A DNA stretch of 64,000 bases from Gibbula magus (lineage: Eukaryota > Mollusca > Gastropoda > Trochida > Trochidae). The stretch spans positions 18,766,526 to 18,830,525 of the forward strand of contig OW388296.1 in assembly GCA_936450465.1 (NCBI GenBank). The letters run 5' to 3'. Under the pieces are notes generated by a model. It had not been told where the DNA came from. It saw only the letters and a list, made by a program, of their open reading frames with translations, and searched no databases. This document shows positions 22,920 through 35,844 of the stretch, one piece after another. Made by a program: the position numbers and the translations under genes. Each line of letters opens with the position of its first letter. Within the stretch, counting starts at the first letter, position 1.

Positions 22920-23728
22920 GTAAGATCCCCCGCCGCAAACATCTACTAACTTTGTCCCATCGGCATAAAGTGGTTCTTCATTTATTGATGGTCACCAAGT
23001 TTGAAGACATTGGATTCTACTGTGTAATGAGATATAGCATTTGCTTTAAATTGAAAGGTTCAATAAAGATGATTGGTGTCTGCTTAATCCACAAATAAAG
23101 GATGTTACACATTTTGAAGAGTTATATAGTGCTGGACGGGACATGAACACAAAAGAGACATTGGTTGCAATGGGGCATCAGATACCGCGTTAACAAAGGT
23201 TTAACAAGTGGTCAAAGTGTTGTAGTTACCTTGTAGAAAAGGTCATGGTCACCAACGTCGACTGGTGCGTGTGTAATACCTCACTGAAGGTTGTCACCAA
23301 ATTTAAAGGCATTGGATGCAATTGTTCATGATATCGCGTAAACAAGAATTGGATCGATTACGACGCCTCTGAATACATAGTCCGCGTTGCGGCAGAGGAC
23401 ATTTAGAATGAGATTCAGAGGAAGGAAGGACATCGTTGTATGAGAGACCTAATTTCCAAATCATATCTATCAGCTCAAACATCAAACGTCATTACAGCGT
23501 CAACGAATCCCTCTTAAAAATCCCTGGTCTTGACAAGTGTCAATATCTGAAATTATTCCTTCTCACTTCTCTGAACATATTCATGGGGGTGTATTCAACA
23601 CCAACTGTGTCCGGCCAAACTGCTTGACGTGAACCAAACCATACTGTCAGTTGTCACAAACTAATGTATCATCAAACTTACACTCATTAAGAATGTTCTC
23701 CTTGATACTGCCTTTAGCAACAGTGGCA
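22920..23728 (+). other. Copy A leading segment, no gene (A' counterpart 43327-44135)
   Basis: Contains two loosely similar stretches (GTCACCAAGTTTGAAG.. and GTTGTCACCAAATTTAAAGG) of degraded repeat type. Short ORFs on both strands lack domains. The A and A' versions differ at only a few positions here. Confidence 0.45.
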
Positions 23729-24104
23729 ATCACTGTTCCGCGGAATCACTCTTCTACGTGAACTTGTTGCTGGTGCAGTATGCCGACTGCATTGCTGAAT
23801 CTCCAATGTTGTCTTTGTATGCTGTTTCATCGAAATACCTGTTTATGGAATATAATCATTATAAGATACCTTTTTCCGACTGAAATAACTCTTCGTAGTT
23901 GTTATTAAAACACAAATTTAACAAATAACTGTCATTGAAAATGCGTACTTGTTCGCGTGCGCTAGCGGTATAGTGGCTACCGTCTCCGTCAAATCACGTG
24001 GATATTTTCCTCCGTGTCTATCACAGGCGGTGCGGTGTGATACAGGCAGTCTTATGATTTTGATAAAACAATAATTATTCCTTCCGTCATTAACAGAACC
24101 ATGG

Positions 24105-24193
24105 CATACTATGTTTGCGACACTAATGCCGAAATGTCAGTATTTTCCTCGCTCTCGCTCGGGTGTTAGCATTGGTATCGTAAACATAGTATG
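24105..24193. repeat. Short inverted-repeat element (~90 bp)
   Basis: CATACTATGTTT (24105-24116) pairs with AAACATAGTATG (24182-24193); the inner parts pair imperfectly around a CGCTCTCGCTCG loop. Copies in unit 2 and near 44520-44610. Confidence 0.65.
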
Positions 24194-24906
24194 TCACGGA
24201 CACTCACATAAAGTCGTTTATTAATGTGGATCCTACACTGTTATGAGTCTGGTATATAGTTATATTGGCGTGCTATAAAATAATGACCGTTAGGCATTGA
24301 GTATGTGATGTCAGAAGTTCATTCTCTTCCGTGGAGAAGATAAACGTTACCATAGTGATAAGAGAACATGACTATCAAGTCGACAAGCTGAAAGGATTGT
24401 AGGATATTATATAAACTGAAGTTTTGCCTAAGCGTTAATTGCACAACTGATCGATAATAGCTAACCTCTAAGATCAGAAAAAGTCAGATAAAAACATGAG
24501 TATCAATACATACACTTGAAGTATTGCTTTAAACGTGTTCATTGCACAAGTAATCGATAATACAAAACGTCTCCGGTAAGACGTGTTTGTGGCGTGATGT
24601 TATTTCGTTATCAAATGAACATCCGACGAAATTCAAATGCATGTACTTTACCAGGTTATTTTAATAGAATAAACATTGCTTTAACATTGCTTATAACAGA
24701 ATGGAATTACTAATAGAAAAACAGACAATTCAAGTAGTACAAATGTATATATCAAATGAAATAGTACCAAGGAAAGGCAAACGCGCGGCTGTGCAAACTA
24801 AACACCTCGAAGCTGAACTAAATAGGGCAAAACAACAGATCAATTGTAAGAGTCAATCAGATTCTGTTTAGACTGTTTGAGAGGCATTCTAGAAGTTGGT
24901 GATGCA

Positions 24907-24939
24907 TGATAACGGTATAAGGATCTATACCGAAACGTC
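24907..24939 (+). other. Hammerhead-ribozyme-like hairpin in a retroelement-type tail (copies at 26419, 29614, 31126, 45309, 46808)
   Basis: TGATAAC is followed by the hairpin GGTATA-AGGATC-TATACC and GAAACGTC, then ..AATAAAGAAGTT.. The order resembles a hammerhead core: CUGAUGA, stem II, GAAA. Penelope-like elements and retrozymes are known to carry type I hammerheads. Here the first box reads TTGATAA, so the core is altered and activity is doubtful. The 45309 copy has lost the first box and the 46808 copy has a stem-loop substitution. Confidence 0.4.
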
Positions 24940-24984
24940 GCTATTGTTAATAAAGAAGTTTATCATCCATAAAATATTTGTTTT

Positions 24985-26890
24985 CATAAGGGACCGACCA
25001 AAGTGAACTGTTGAGCGCGTTCTGATTCAGGTCAATATATCCTTGGTTGAACGCTTTTGGCTCGGCAAATTTATCAGCTGAAGAGAACTGCACATACGCA
25101 TCTGAATCTCAAGCTTTTTACTGTGTACGTTGTGATTCACCTTTTAATTGGTGCCGCCAAGCGATTCACTGAAGTCCCTGAAGCCTATCTGCCGGGTTTG
25201 ACGTCACTTCCGGCGCTTGGATATTCGCGTTTATGATATTTCAAAGTGTTTTAGCACATTTTTAACTATCGATTTAACATACCAATATTCATCAAAAGAA
25301 CTCAAATCTTCGATACATCGAAGCCTTTAATATCTAACTTGGTAGTTTCGTAAATGACAGTTGCATGCTTATTGTATAAACATGTGATTTAGTCAATTCA
25401 AAATACCTAATGAAATTGCAGTGACTATTCATTACAAAGCTAATTAACGTAGCACGGCGCACACTGTTCCTGACCGGCGTAACAGGCGAACAGGTAGCCA
25501 ATCACACAGTCTGATGACCATAATTCACATAAATTATCTTATCTAGAAAACATTATTTATTGGCGTATTTCTGAAACTCAAGACTCTTTAGGCAATTTAA
25601 AGCTTTCTCTAGAGAAAATTCTAAGATGCCTAGCGGTTAGATCAATCGAAAAAATGTACTTTATCGGACAATAAAGGTATAGTTGTTTAATGACGTAACA
25701 ATTGAATGACGTCCCGGCTGTTCCACGCCTCTCCCTCGTAATCAAGTGTGCCCATGGTACCTAACGTAACGTGGATAAGCGTCAGCCGACTGAAATCATA
25801 CATCGCAATCAATAAGCATGTCCTCCCCTTGGTGTGCAACTCGGCCAAACTTAGTGGTGGTACAATGAACATCAACTTTTATTATAGCAGCAAACATTTA
25901 ATTTAGGCAAATGTACGTTCCGCCACCACGTTTAGACTTGATCAAGATTTACCCATAATTCTTTTTGGAGTGTCAGATACGTGATTATACCCATATATAG
26001 ACAGTAAGTGATCGCGCGACGTGAATGTTTGAACGTCTAATGTTTTTTTAAACCAGCAGCGTTTATTTTGTTATTTTCTTGTGAAATCATTGAAGCAGTT
26101 AACAAGAAAAACAAACAATATTCATAATAAATCAATGACAAAATTTCATTTCAATATTAAATCGACGGAATGAAACCAATGAAATGTCGTTTTTATCTTA
26201 GGGGTGGGTTTTATACATAGAATAGCCGTCCGATGTCACTCATCATGGATTACTATCTTAAACAATGTAAACAATATTTTTATTTCAAAATTATTGGAAG
26301 CAGAATGTTTCCTGTATCTGATCATTTGGAATCTTAGAAAAGAAATAAAGTTCGCTGTACCCCAATGTGCTTTGTAATATAGTATAGTTTTGCCCTGAAC
26401 TAATACAATTAAAGCATGCTTGATAACGGTATAAGGATCTATACCGAAACGTCGCTATTGTTAATAAAGAAGTTGATCATCCATAAAATATTTGTCTTCT
26501 TCAATCTGTTTAGGACTAACGTCCTCGTGCTTTAACTTTATTAGTTCAGGGCAAAACAGCACGTATTTTTGCCTAAATTAAATGTTTGCTGCTATAATAA
26601 AAGTTGATATTCATTGTACCTACGCTAAGTTTGGCCGACTGCAAGAGTTGCACACCAAGGAGAGGACATACTTATTGGTTGCGATGTATGAGTGCAGTCG
26701 GCTGACGTTACGTTACCATGGGCACACTTGATTACGAGGGGGAGGCGTGGAACAGCCGGAACGTCATTCAACTGTTACGTCATTAAAAAACTATACCTTT
26801 ATTGTCAGATAAAGTACATTTTTTCGATTGATTGATACATTGACCTGAATCAGAACGCGCTCAACAGTTCACTATGGTCGGTCCCTTATG
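24985..26890. repeat. Long, interrupted inverted repeat within the tandem unit
   Basis: 24985-25042 is inverted at 26834-26890, and about 25640-25900 is inverted at about 26575-26833. In the right arm the two blocks abut; in the left arm about 600 bp (25043-25640) separates them, apparently an insertion. Between the arms (26387-26556) a ~30-bp stem starting TTTTGCCCTGAACTAATA encloses one ribozyme-like tail. Confidence 0.7.
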
Positions 26891-27727
26891 ATCATTCAAG
26901 CGAGACGCCCATAAGGTAATCTATTGATCTGATTCAGGAAGCTCGAAGTTATCCAGTTATATACAGACAGTACGCAATCAGTAAATAAGAAAATTAAAAA
27001 GTTAAATTGTTTTTATAGTATTACTTAGAACCTTTGATTTCTAGTTATTTTAGTATTGCTTTTGCGTCAGCTGTCAATCAATTGATTTGAAAAGTAAACA
27101 TAAATATTAGTTCTTGTGTTAAAACTTGTGAATAGCATTCGCAGACATGAAGTTTGAGAAACATAACCGATTCTGAAGATTTCCAATAAGTTCAACCCAT
27201 GCCTCATTATGAGGGACACGTTCCAATATTGGCTCGAGGAAACCTGCGAGCTTCCAATATATTGATTATTAGAAAGGAATCTCGAGTTTATAGCAGCACT
27301 TACTTAATCATCAGGTAAGATATCACTGGTCGCTATTTGGTGATGTCGCGGACTTACCTGGCCGATATGGCCAATTATTACTGACAAAAAAATGTTTTCT
27401 CGAATTTGCCAGGGTCGTATCACATTAATGACTTCGTCTTAAATTGTAGACACACGATCAATAATTTGTTGCAAGAAAAGCACTTCTTGACAGAAAACAC
27501 AGAAGAGATAATATCTACGAATGTAACCTGGGTGTATCTGTCAAACTGTGTCCCTCAGTAAATATCGTTAGGAAATCAAACAATATCTTCATTTAGCATG
27601 TCCCTTTATTTAATTTGAAATACATTTTGTTTTGCAGCCTCAAATAGTACGACACAGCTAAACACAGTTACAAATGTTTTGAAATGAAAGTGTTACCAAG
27701 GAGTTTTGTAGTGAATTCAGAACTCAT

Positions 27728-28400
27728 GACCTTGACCTTTGACCTAGAATGTTAACATGTCAAAATAATTCACAAAGTGTATAAGAAAGAAATATGAGGT
27801 CGTAATACCTTATTAAGAAAATAGTTATGTAGTGATTTCCAAACTGGTGAACTTGACCATATCTCATTTCATTGTGTATAACAATCATTTAATGATTCAA
27901 AGTTTTAGTTGTTGAAATAAGTCATGTTCACAAATATATGATTATGTTGTGACCTTGACCTTTAATGGATTTTAGGGAAAACTCTTTCAAATCTTGGACT
28001 TTCTCCATAGTTGATATATACCAAATAAGAGCCTGATAGCACGCAAAAGTTTTGAAGTTATCGTGTTTACAAGGATGTTTGTAGTAATTTCAGAACTAAT
28101 GACCTTGACCCTGAATGATAACATGTCAAAATAATTCCCCAGGTGTATAAGAAATAAGCTATGTATATGATGTCCTAATACGTTCTCGGAAAAAAGTTTT
28201 TTAGTGATTTCAGAACTAGTGACCTTGACCATATCTCATGACCTTGACCTTTGATATTCAAGGTCACACAATCAATGACCAATTTTCATTGTGTTTATCA
28301 ATTATGTAATGATTAAAAGTGTTAATAGTTGAAATAAGGCGCATGTTCGCAAATGCATTCTTAAGTCGTGACCTTGACCTTTAATGAATTTTAGCGAAAA
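27728..28400. repeat. Irregular repeat rich in TGACCT (AGGTCA) half-sites
   Basis: TGACCTTGACC, TGACCTTTGACCT and CAAGGTCA recur at about 27728, 27950, 28101, 28220, 28241, 28255 and 28370, within units sharing GTGATTTCAGAACTAGTGACC. The same region recurs in unit 2 and at 49150-49580. AGGTCA direct repeats are the half-site grammar of nuclear receptors; whether any is bound is unknown. Confidence 0.6.
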
Positions 28401-28437
28401 CCTTTTCAAATCTTGGCCTTTCTCCATAATTGATATA

Positions 28438-31400
28438 TCACTGTCCGCGGAATCACTCTTCTACGTGAACTTGTTGCTGGTGCAGTATGCCGACTGCATT
28501 GCTGAATCTCCAATGTTGTCTTTGTATGCTGTTTCATCGAAATACCTGTTTATGGAATATAATCATTATAAGATACCTTTTTCCGACTGAAATAACTCTT
28601 CGTAGTTGTTATTAAAACACAAATTTAACAAATAACTGTCATTGAAAATGCGTACTTGTTCGCGTGCGCTAGCGGTATAGTGGCTACCGTCTCCGTCAAA
28701 TCACGTGGATATTTTCCTCCGTGTCTATCACAGGCGGTGCGGTGTGATACAGGCAGTCTTATGATTTTGATAAAACAATAATTATTCCTTCCGTCATTAA
28801 CAGAACCATGGCATACTATGTTTGCGACACTAATGCCGAAATGTCAGTATTTTCCTCGCTCTCGCTCGGGTGTTAGCATTGGTATCGTAAACATAGTATG
28901 TCACGGACACTCACATAAAGTCGTTTATTAATGTGGATCCTACACTGTTATGAGTCTGGTATATAGTTATATTGGCGTGCTATAAAATAATGACCGTTAG
29001 GCATTGAGTATGTGATGTCAGAAGTTCATTCTCTTCCGTGGAGAAGATAAACGTTACCATAGTGATAAGAGAACATGACTATCAAGTCGACAAGCTGAAA
29101 GGATTGTAGGATATTATATAAACTGAAGTTTTGCCTAAGCGTTAATTGCACAACTGATCGATAATAGCTAACCTCTAAGATCAGAAAAAGTCAGATAAAA
29201 ACATGAGTATCAATACATACACTTGAAGTATTGCTTTAAACGTGTTCATTGCACAAGTAATCGATAATACAAAACGTCTCCGGTAAGACGTGTTTGTGGC
29301 GTGATGTTATTTCGTTATCAAATGAACATCCGACGAAATTCAAATGCATGTACTTTACCAGGTTATTTTAATAGAATAAACATTGCTTTAACATTGCTTA
29401 TAACAGAATGGAATTACTAATAGAAAAACAGACAATTCAAGTAGTACAAATGTATATATCAAATGAAATAGTACCAAGGAAAGGCAAACGCGCGGCTGTG
29501 CAAACTAAACACCTCGAAGCTGAACTAAATAGGGCAAAACAACAGATCAATTGTAAGAGTCAATCAGATTCTGTTTAGACTGTTTGAGAGGCATTCTAGA
29601 AGTTGGTGATGCATGATAACGGTATAAGGATCTATACCGAAACGTCGCTATTGTTAATAAAGAAGTTTATCATCCATAAAATATTTGTTTTCATAAGGGA
29701 CCGACCAAAGTGAACTGTTGAGCGCGTTCTGATTCAGGTCAATATATCCTTGGTTGAACGCTTTTGGCTCGGCAAATTTATCAGCTGAAGAGAACTGCAC
29801 ATACGCATCTGAATCTCAAGCTTTTTACTGTGTACGTTGTGATTCACCTTTTAATTGGTGCCGCCAAGCGATTCACTGAAGTCCCTGAAGCCTATCTGCC
29901 GGGTTTGACGTCACTTCCGGCGCTTGGATATTCGCGTTTATGATATTTCAAAGTGTTTTAGCACATTTTTAACTATCGATTTAACATACCAATATTCATC
30001 AAAAGAACTCAAATCTTCGATACATCGAAGCCTTTAATATCTAACTTGGTAGTTTCGTAAATGACAGTTGCATGCTTATTGTATAAACATGTGATTTAGT
30101 CAATTCAAAATACCTAATGAAATTGCAGTGACTATTCATTACAAAGCTAATTAACGTAGCACGGCGCACACTGTTCCTGACCGGCGTAACAGGCGAACAG
30201 GTAGCCAATCACACAGTCTGATGACCATAATTCACATAAATTATCTTATCTAGAAAACATTATTTATTGGCGTATTTCTGAAACTCAAGACTCTTTAGGC
30301 AATTTAAAGCTTTCTCTAGAGAAAATTCTAAGATGCCTAGCGGTTAGATCAATCGAAAAAATGTACTTTATCGGACAATAAAGGTATAGTTGTTTAATGA
30401 CGTAACAATTGAATGACGTCCCGGCTGTTCCACGCCTCTCCCTCGTAATCAAGTGTGCCCATGGTACCTAACGTAACGTGGATAAGCGTCAGCCGACTGA
30501 AATCATACATCGCAATCAATAAGCATGTCCTCCCCTTGGTGTGCAACTCGGCCAAACTTAGTGGTGGTACAATGAACATCAACTTTTATTATAGCAGCAA
30601 ACATTTAATTTAGGCAAATGTACGTTCCGCCACCACGTTTAGACTTGATCAAGATTTACCCATAATTCTTTTTGGAGTGTCAGATACGTGATTATACCCA
30701 TATATAGACAGTAAGTGATCGCGCGACGTGAATGTTTGAACGTCTAATGTTTTTTTAAACCAGCAGCGTTTATTTTGTTATTTTCTTGTGAAATCATTGA
30801 AGCAGTTAACAAGAAAAACAAACAATATTCATAATAAATCAATGACAAAATTTCATTTCAATATTAAATCGACGGAATGAAACCAATGAAATGTCGTTTT
30901 TATCTTAGGGGTGGGTTTTATACATAGAATAGCCGTCCGATGTCACTCATCATGGATTACTATCTTAAACAATGTAAACAATATTTTTATTTCAAAATTA
31001 TTGGAAGCAGAATGTTTCCTGTATCTGATCATTTGGAATCTTAGAAAAGAAATAAAGTTCGCTGTACCCCAATGTGCTTTGTAATATAGTATAGTTTTGC
31101 CCTGAACTAATACAATTAAAGCATGCTTGATAACGGTATAAGGATCTATACCGAAACGTCGCTATTGTTAATAAAGAAGTTGATCATCCATAAAATATTT
31201 GTCTTCTTCAATCTGTTTAGGACTAACGTCCTCGTGCTTTAACTTTATTAGTTCAGGGCAAAACAGCACGTATTTTTGCCTAAATTAAATGTTTGCTGCT
31301 ATAATAAAAGTTGATATTCATTGTACCTACGCTAAGTTTGGCCGACTGCAAGAGTTGCACACCAAGGAGAGGACATACTTATTGGTTGCGATGTATGAGT

Positions 31401-33145
31401 GCAGTCGGCTGACGTTACGTTACCATGGGCACACTTGATTACGAGGGGGAGGCGTGGAACAGCCGGAACGTCATTCAACTGTTACGTCATTAAAAAACTA
31501 TACCTTTATTGTCAGATAAAGTACATTTTTTCGATTGATTGATACATTGACCTGAATCAGAACGCGCTCAACAGTTCACTATGGTCGGTCCCTTATGATC
31601 ATTCAAGCGAGACGCCCATAAGGTAATCTATTGATCTGATTCAGGAAGCTCGAAGTTATCCAGTTATATACAGACAGTACGCAATCAGTAAATAAGAAAA
31701 TTAAAAAGTTAAATTGTTTTTATAGTATTACTTAGAACCTTTGATTTCTAGTTATTTTAGTATTGCTTTTGCGTCAGCTGTCAATCAATTGATTTGAAAA
31801 GTAAACATAAATATTAGTTCTTGTGTTAAAACTTGTGAATAGCATTCGCAGACATGAAGTTTGAGAAACATAACCGATTCTGAAGATTTCCAATAAGTTC
31901 AACCCATGCCTCATTATGAGGGACACGTTCCAATATTGGCTCGAGGAAACCTGCGAGCTTCCAATATATTGATTATTAGAAAGGAATCTCGAGTTTATAG
32001 CAGCACTTACTTAATCATCAGGTAAGATATCACTGGTCGCTATTTGGTGATGTCGCGGACTTACCTGGCCGATATGGCCAATTATTACTGACAAAAAAAT
32101 GTTTTCTCGAATTTGCCAGGGTCGTATCACATTAATGACTTCGTCTTAAATTGTAGACACACGATCAATAATTTGTTGCAAGAAAAGCACTTCTTGACAG
32201 AAAACACAGAAGAGATAATATCTACGAATGTAACCTGGGTGTATCTGTCAAACTGTGTCCCTCAGTAAATATCGTTAGGAAATCAAACAATATCTTCATT
32301 TAGCATGTCCCTTTATTTAATTTGAAATACATTTTGTTTTGCAGCCTCAAATAGTACGACACAGCTAAACACAGTTACAAATGTTTTGAAATGAAAGTGT
32401 TACCAAGGAGTTTTGTAGTGAATTCAGAACTCATGACCTTGACCTTTGACCTAGAATGTTAACATGTCAAAATAATTCACAAAGTGTATAAGAAAGAAAT
32501 ATGAGGTCGTAATACCTTATTAAGAAAATAGTTATGTAGTGATTTCCAAACTGGTGAACTTGACCATATCTCATTTCATTGTGTATAACAATCATTTAAT
32601 GATTCAAAGTTTTAGTTGTTGAAATAAGTCATGTTCACAAATATATGATTATGTTGTGACCTTGACCTTTAATGGATTTTAGGGAAAACTCTTTCAAATC
32701 TTGGACTTTCTCCATAGTTGATATATACCAAATAAGAGCCTGATAGCACGCAAAAGTTTTGAAGTTATCGTGTTTACAAGGATGTTTGTAGTAATTTCAG
32801 AACTAATGACCTTGACCCTGAATGATAACATGTCAAAATAATTCCCCAGGTGTATAAGAAATAAGCTATGTATATGATGTCCTAATACGTTCTCGGAAAA
32901 AAGTTTTTTAGTGATTTCAGAACTAGTGACCTTGACCATATCTCATGACCTTGACCTTTGATATTCAAGGTCACACAATCAATGACCAATTTTCATTGTG
33001 TTTATCAATTATGTAATGATTAAAAGTGTTAATAGTTGAAATAAGGCGCATGTTCGCAAATGCATTCTTAAGTCGTGACCTTGACCTTTAATGAATTTTA
33101 GCGAAAACCTTTTCAAATCTTGGCCTTTCTCCATAATTGATATAT
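28438..33145 (+). repeat. 4,707-bp tandem unit 2
   Basis: Copy of unit 1. All sub-features recur at +4,707: IR 28812-28900, tails at 29614-29646 and 31126-31160, inverted arms 29692-31597, half-site region 32435-33107. The right end continues without break into ACCAAATATAAG, the same continuation as in copy A' (about 49497), so this end is the original right flank. Confidence 0.93.
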
Positions 33146-33337
33146 ACCAAATATAAGTCTGATAGCGCAAGCATTTATTCAAGTTATCGTGTTCACAAGG
33201 ATTATTTTGGAACTCGTGACGTTGACCTTTGACCTTGAAAGTGAACATGTATGAAGTTATGTATACGGATAATTAAAAACCTTACGCGGCGGCGGCGGTG
33301 GAAACTGCACAAAAACTGAGTTGGAGCTGCTAATAAT

Positions 33338-33632
33338 TTTCCAAACGAAGAAATTCAAAGAACAAGAGATGGACCTCCTGGATGTACAGAAACGGCGGAT
33401 GGGTCCGGTTGGATGCAAGAGGACCATCTCGTGGTTCTAAAGCATTTCCACAAACAAACGAAACCAATCTCCGAAAAGCCGGCGAAAAGACGACTACAAT
33501 GCCAACAGATCAATAAAGTTCCTGGACTTTAGTTACGACCTTGGCATAATACTTCTGTCGCTTCACCTGCACATCCCATAAACTGCACCCTCTGGACAGA
33601 ACTGTATTTGGACAATTGAAAAGAGCCACAAG
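33338..33632 (+). pseudogene. pogo/Tigger-type DDE transposase fragment (copy A)
   Basis: The frame from 33338 reads FPNEEIQRTRDGPPGCTE, then DGSGWMQEDHLVVLKHFHKQ; after a frameshift SHKLHPLDRTVFGQLKRATR follows (33573-33632). PPG..(S)GWM...F..LKHF and SHKLxPLDRxVFGxLK are conserved blocks of the DDE_1 family (pogo, Tigger, Jerky, CENP-B relatives). The intervening catalytic LLLDNH block is lost or garbled (RRLQCQQ). Stops and frameshifts make it a relic. N-terminal DNA-binding part absent. Confidence 0.65.
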
Positions 33633-33639
33633 GCATAAC

Positions 33640-35362
33640 TCTAAAAAAAGCCAGTAATGGAGACTGGCAAGAGTTATGCCTTGCGTTTGGAAGTTGGCCT
33701 TGCGATTCCTTTGAAAAAGTTCAATGATGTGAAACACACCCAGCTCCATCTGGTTCATTAATCGTATCTGCTGACGCAAGTATCACATCCTGACCTCCTG
33801 AGCCTAGTATATAATTATCATTTTGTAGGCTGGTTACTCGTCTCTAAATACCAAATCTGGTAAAATTTCAGCCAATGAAATGTCGTTAGTTGAACGTCGA
33901 CGGCATTCTGGTTACCGTATATAACTCGTTCTCGCTATAGGCCCTGGAACCTGTATATGGGACACTCCGGGTCAACTTAATTTCAAGGTCATGAATGGCT
34001 GACAGCGATCTGCATCGCCACTGAAGGGTGATACAAATTTGAGACAAAATGCCGTAGTACAGTCGGAGAAATGATATGTAGATGTTGTAATATGTTTTTA
34101 TTTCTGCGGTTTGGGTAATTGGCTTCAAACAGGGGAGGTAACGATATACGGTCTTGTCGCTTACCATTTGAAATAATGGTTCGATTGTGACCATTTATAG
34201 CTCATTGTGTGGGGAAATCATTAAACCTTCGTATCGTAGTCATCGACTGTGTCATGAAAACTGTTTGGATGCGAAATTTGAGTTTGAATGAGCATGGGAT
34301 GGTTTCATCGTAACATCCCTTTCCTTTTATATAGTAATAGGGTAGGGTCTATATGGGTATATGTACAGGTCTTTACACGAAATACACAAAACGAAAGTTC
34401 AGTTCAAGTATTGTGTTACCTACTTGTAATTGTAGTAATGTACTTGATGATGTGACTTTATTCGTTAGTGTCTACTGTGTAAGATGCACAACGGTCGTCT
34501 TGACCCGTTATTCTCCTACGCAATCGGAGACACGGAAAGCGCGGAAAAACAAACTTGTGTGTAATAGAATTATAAAACCAAAATGACTCTCACTTATTTA
34601 TTATAACCGAAATGAGAACACTCAAACACTGTAACAATGTACCAAGGCCAAGATCTCAAGACACAAGGAATGAACTCTTTTGACTAACTTTCATTTTTGT
34701 GATATTTCCCTTTCTTTGGTGAGAAATAGCAAATGCTCAAGGACACAATTCACAAAAAGGCATCATGTAGTTACATGTTTTAAAACAAAAAAATAACCGA
34801 AACTGACACGTTACGTTGTTTATATAACATTTCATTGCTTTAACTATTAGGGAATGTCAATCATTTTTACCATGAGTATATTTGGTCAAAATATCACTAT
34901 TGTGGTTCCATAAAGTATGGTGGCTCAACCAACGTTCGGTTATGCTGCCTTTAAGTTACGGTACGACTCATGTACTTCTTATCGAAACGAAATGTGAATA
35001 GATATGTTTGTGCATTTATGTTTTTATTACTGTATTGCAACATGCACGATGCACAATGTACACTCACATGGCTGTTATTGTGTGCGCATTACAATATACC
35101 AGAGTGAACAGCATTCCACAAAAATAACACCGTCAAAGTGCTTCTTGGAGGGAATAATGCCTGGTTTCTAGCACTTACATGTAACTGCGCATGCAATACA
35201 CTATATCCATTGATTTTCTCATATATAAATCGTTATTTTACAGTACACTTAAATGCAAAATCTGAGAGAGGCGTTCATAAAATATGCGGGATGATTTCGG
35301 GTTCAGTGCATTTCAAGAAAGAAAAAGGCAAATTAAAAATGTGTCATTCGGCATTTACAAAA

Positions 35363-35365
<3 letters not shown>
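33640..35365 (+). other. Copy A tail block, no gene (A' counterpart about 50200-52140)
   Basis: Contains an inverted GGCATAACTCT..AGAGTTATGCC pair around 33635-33685 and otherwise degraded AT-rich DNA. The ORFs (33886-34194, 34353-34586) differ between copies and lack domains. Confidence 0.4.

Positions 35366-35420
<55 letters not shown>
35366..35420 (+). repeat. (GT)n(TA)n microsatellite
   Basis: About 21 GT units then TATATA. The A' counterpart near 52147 is much shorter, showing length change since duplication. It inflates the 35138-35653 ORF. Confidence 0.92.
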
Positions 35421-35844
35421 ACAATAAGTCTATTAGCCGTGAAATGTTCAGAGGTGAATATTTCTTATTTAGAACACAGGGGTTAAGCCCTGTCCATGCT
35501 AAACCGGAAGTTGGCAGTCGTCAACAACCATTTTCTCGACAGACAGTAGTTTTTCAACTGGGGTGGGTCCCGAAATTGGTTAGTTTTGAACGTTTTCCAT
35601 TGAGTGATGTTAACAATATCAACATGTTTCAACTCTTGAATAGCTATAGTTGACAATCGCTACATCTGTGGAACATGACATGTAATATATAGTTTAGAAT
35701 TTTAACATTTTTGGAGCAAGTCAATCGTCGTCAGGGAAAATAATCCGCGAAAAGGCGACTTTCTACATGAAAACAGCAAATCTACATTGATCAAGCCAAT
35801 ATCTGTGTGATGTGAATGAATGTGATAATCTAGGACTTGCATCT

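Larger units (their letters stand above)
23730..28438 (+). repeat. 4,707-bp tandem unit 1
   Basis: Matches 28438-33145 at a constant 4,707-bp offset with no difference seen in the stretches compared, apart from one base at the junction (CACTGTTCCG vs CACTGTCCG). The junction ..GATATATCACTG joins the unit's right end (GATATAT) to its left end (ATCACTG) with a few bases of overlap. Contents: an IR element (24105-24193), ribozyme-like tails, long inverted arms, and the TGACCTTGACC region. Confidence 0.93.

Noticed and set aside
23956..24050. tRNA-like GCTAGCGGTATAGTGGCTAC
   Set aside because: A-box resemblance only; no B box or cloverleaf could be drawn.
25687..30582. Identical 62-codon ORFs (25687-25875 and 30394-30582) as a conserved gene
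   Set aside because: Identity comes from the recent tandem duplication; the A' version is shifted and altered, and one arm of an inverted repeat overlaps it.
35138..35653. 171-codon plus ORF with a Cys-Val run
   Set aside because: Spans a GT microsatellite, and the frame is not kept in copy A'.
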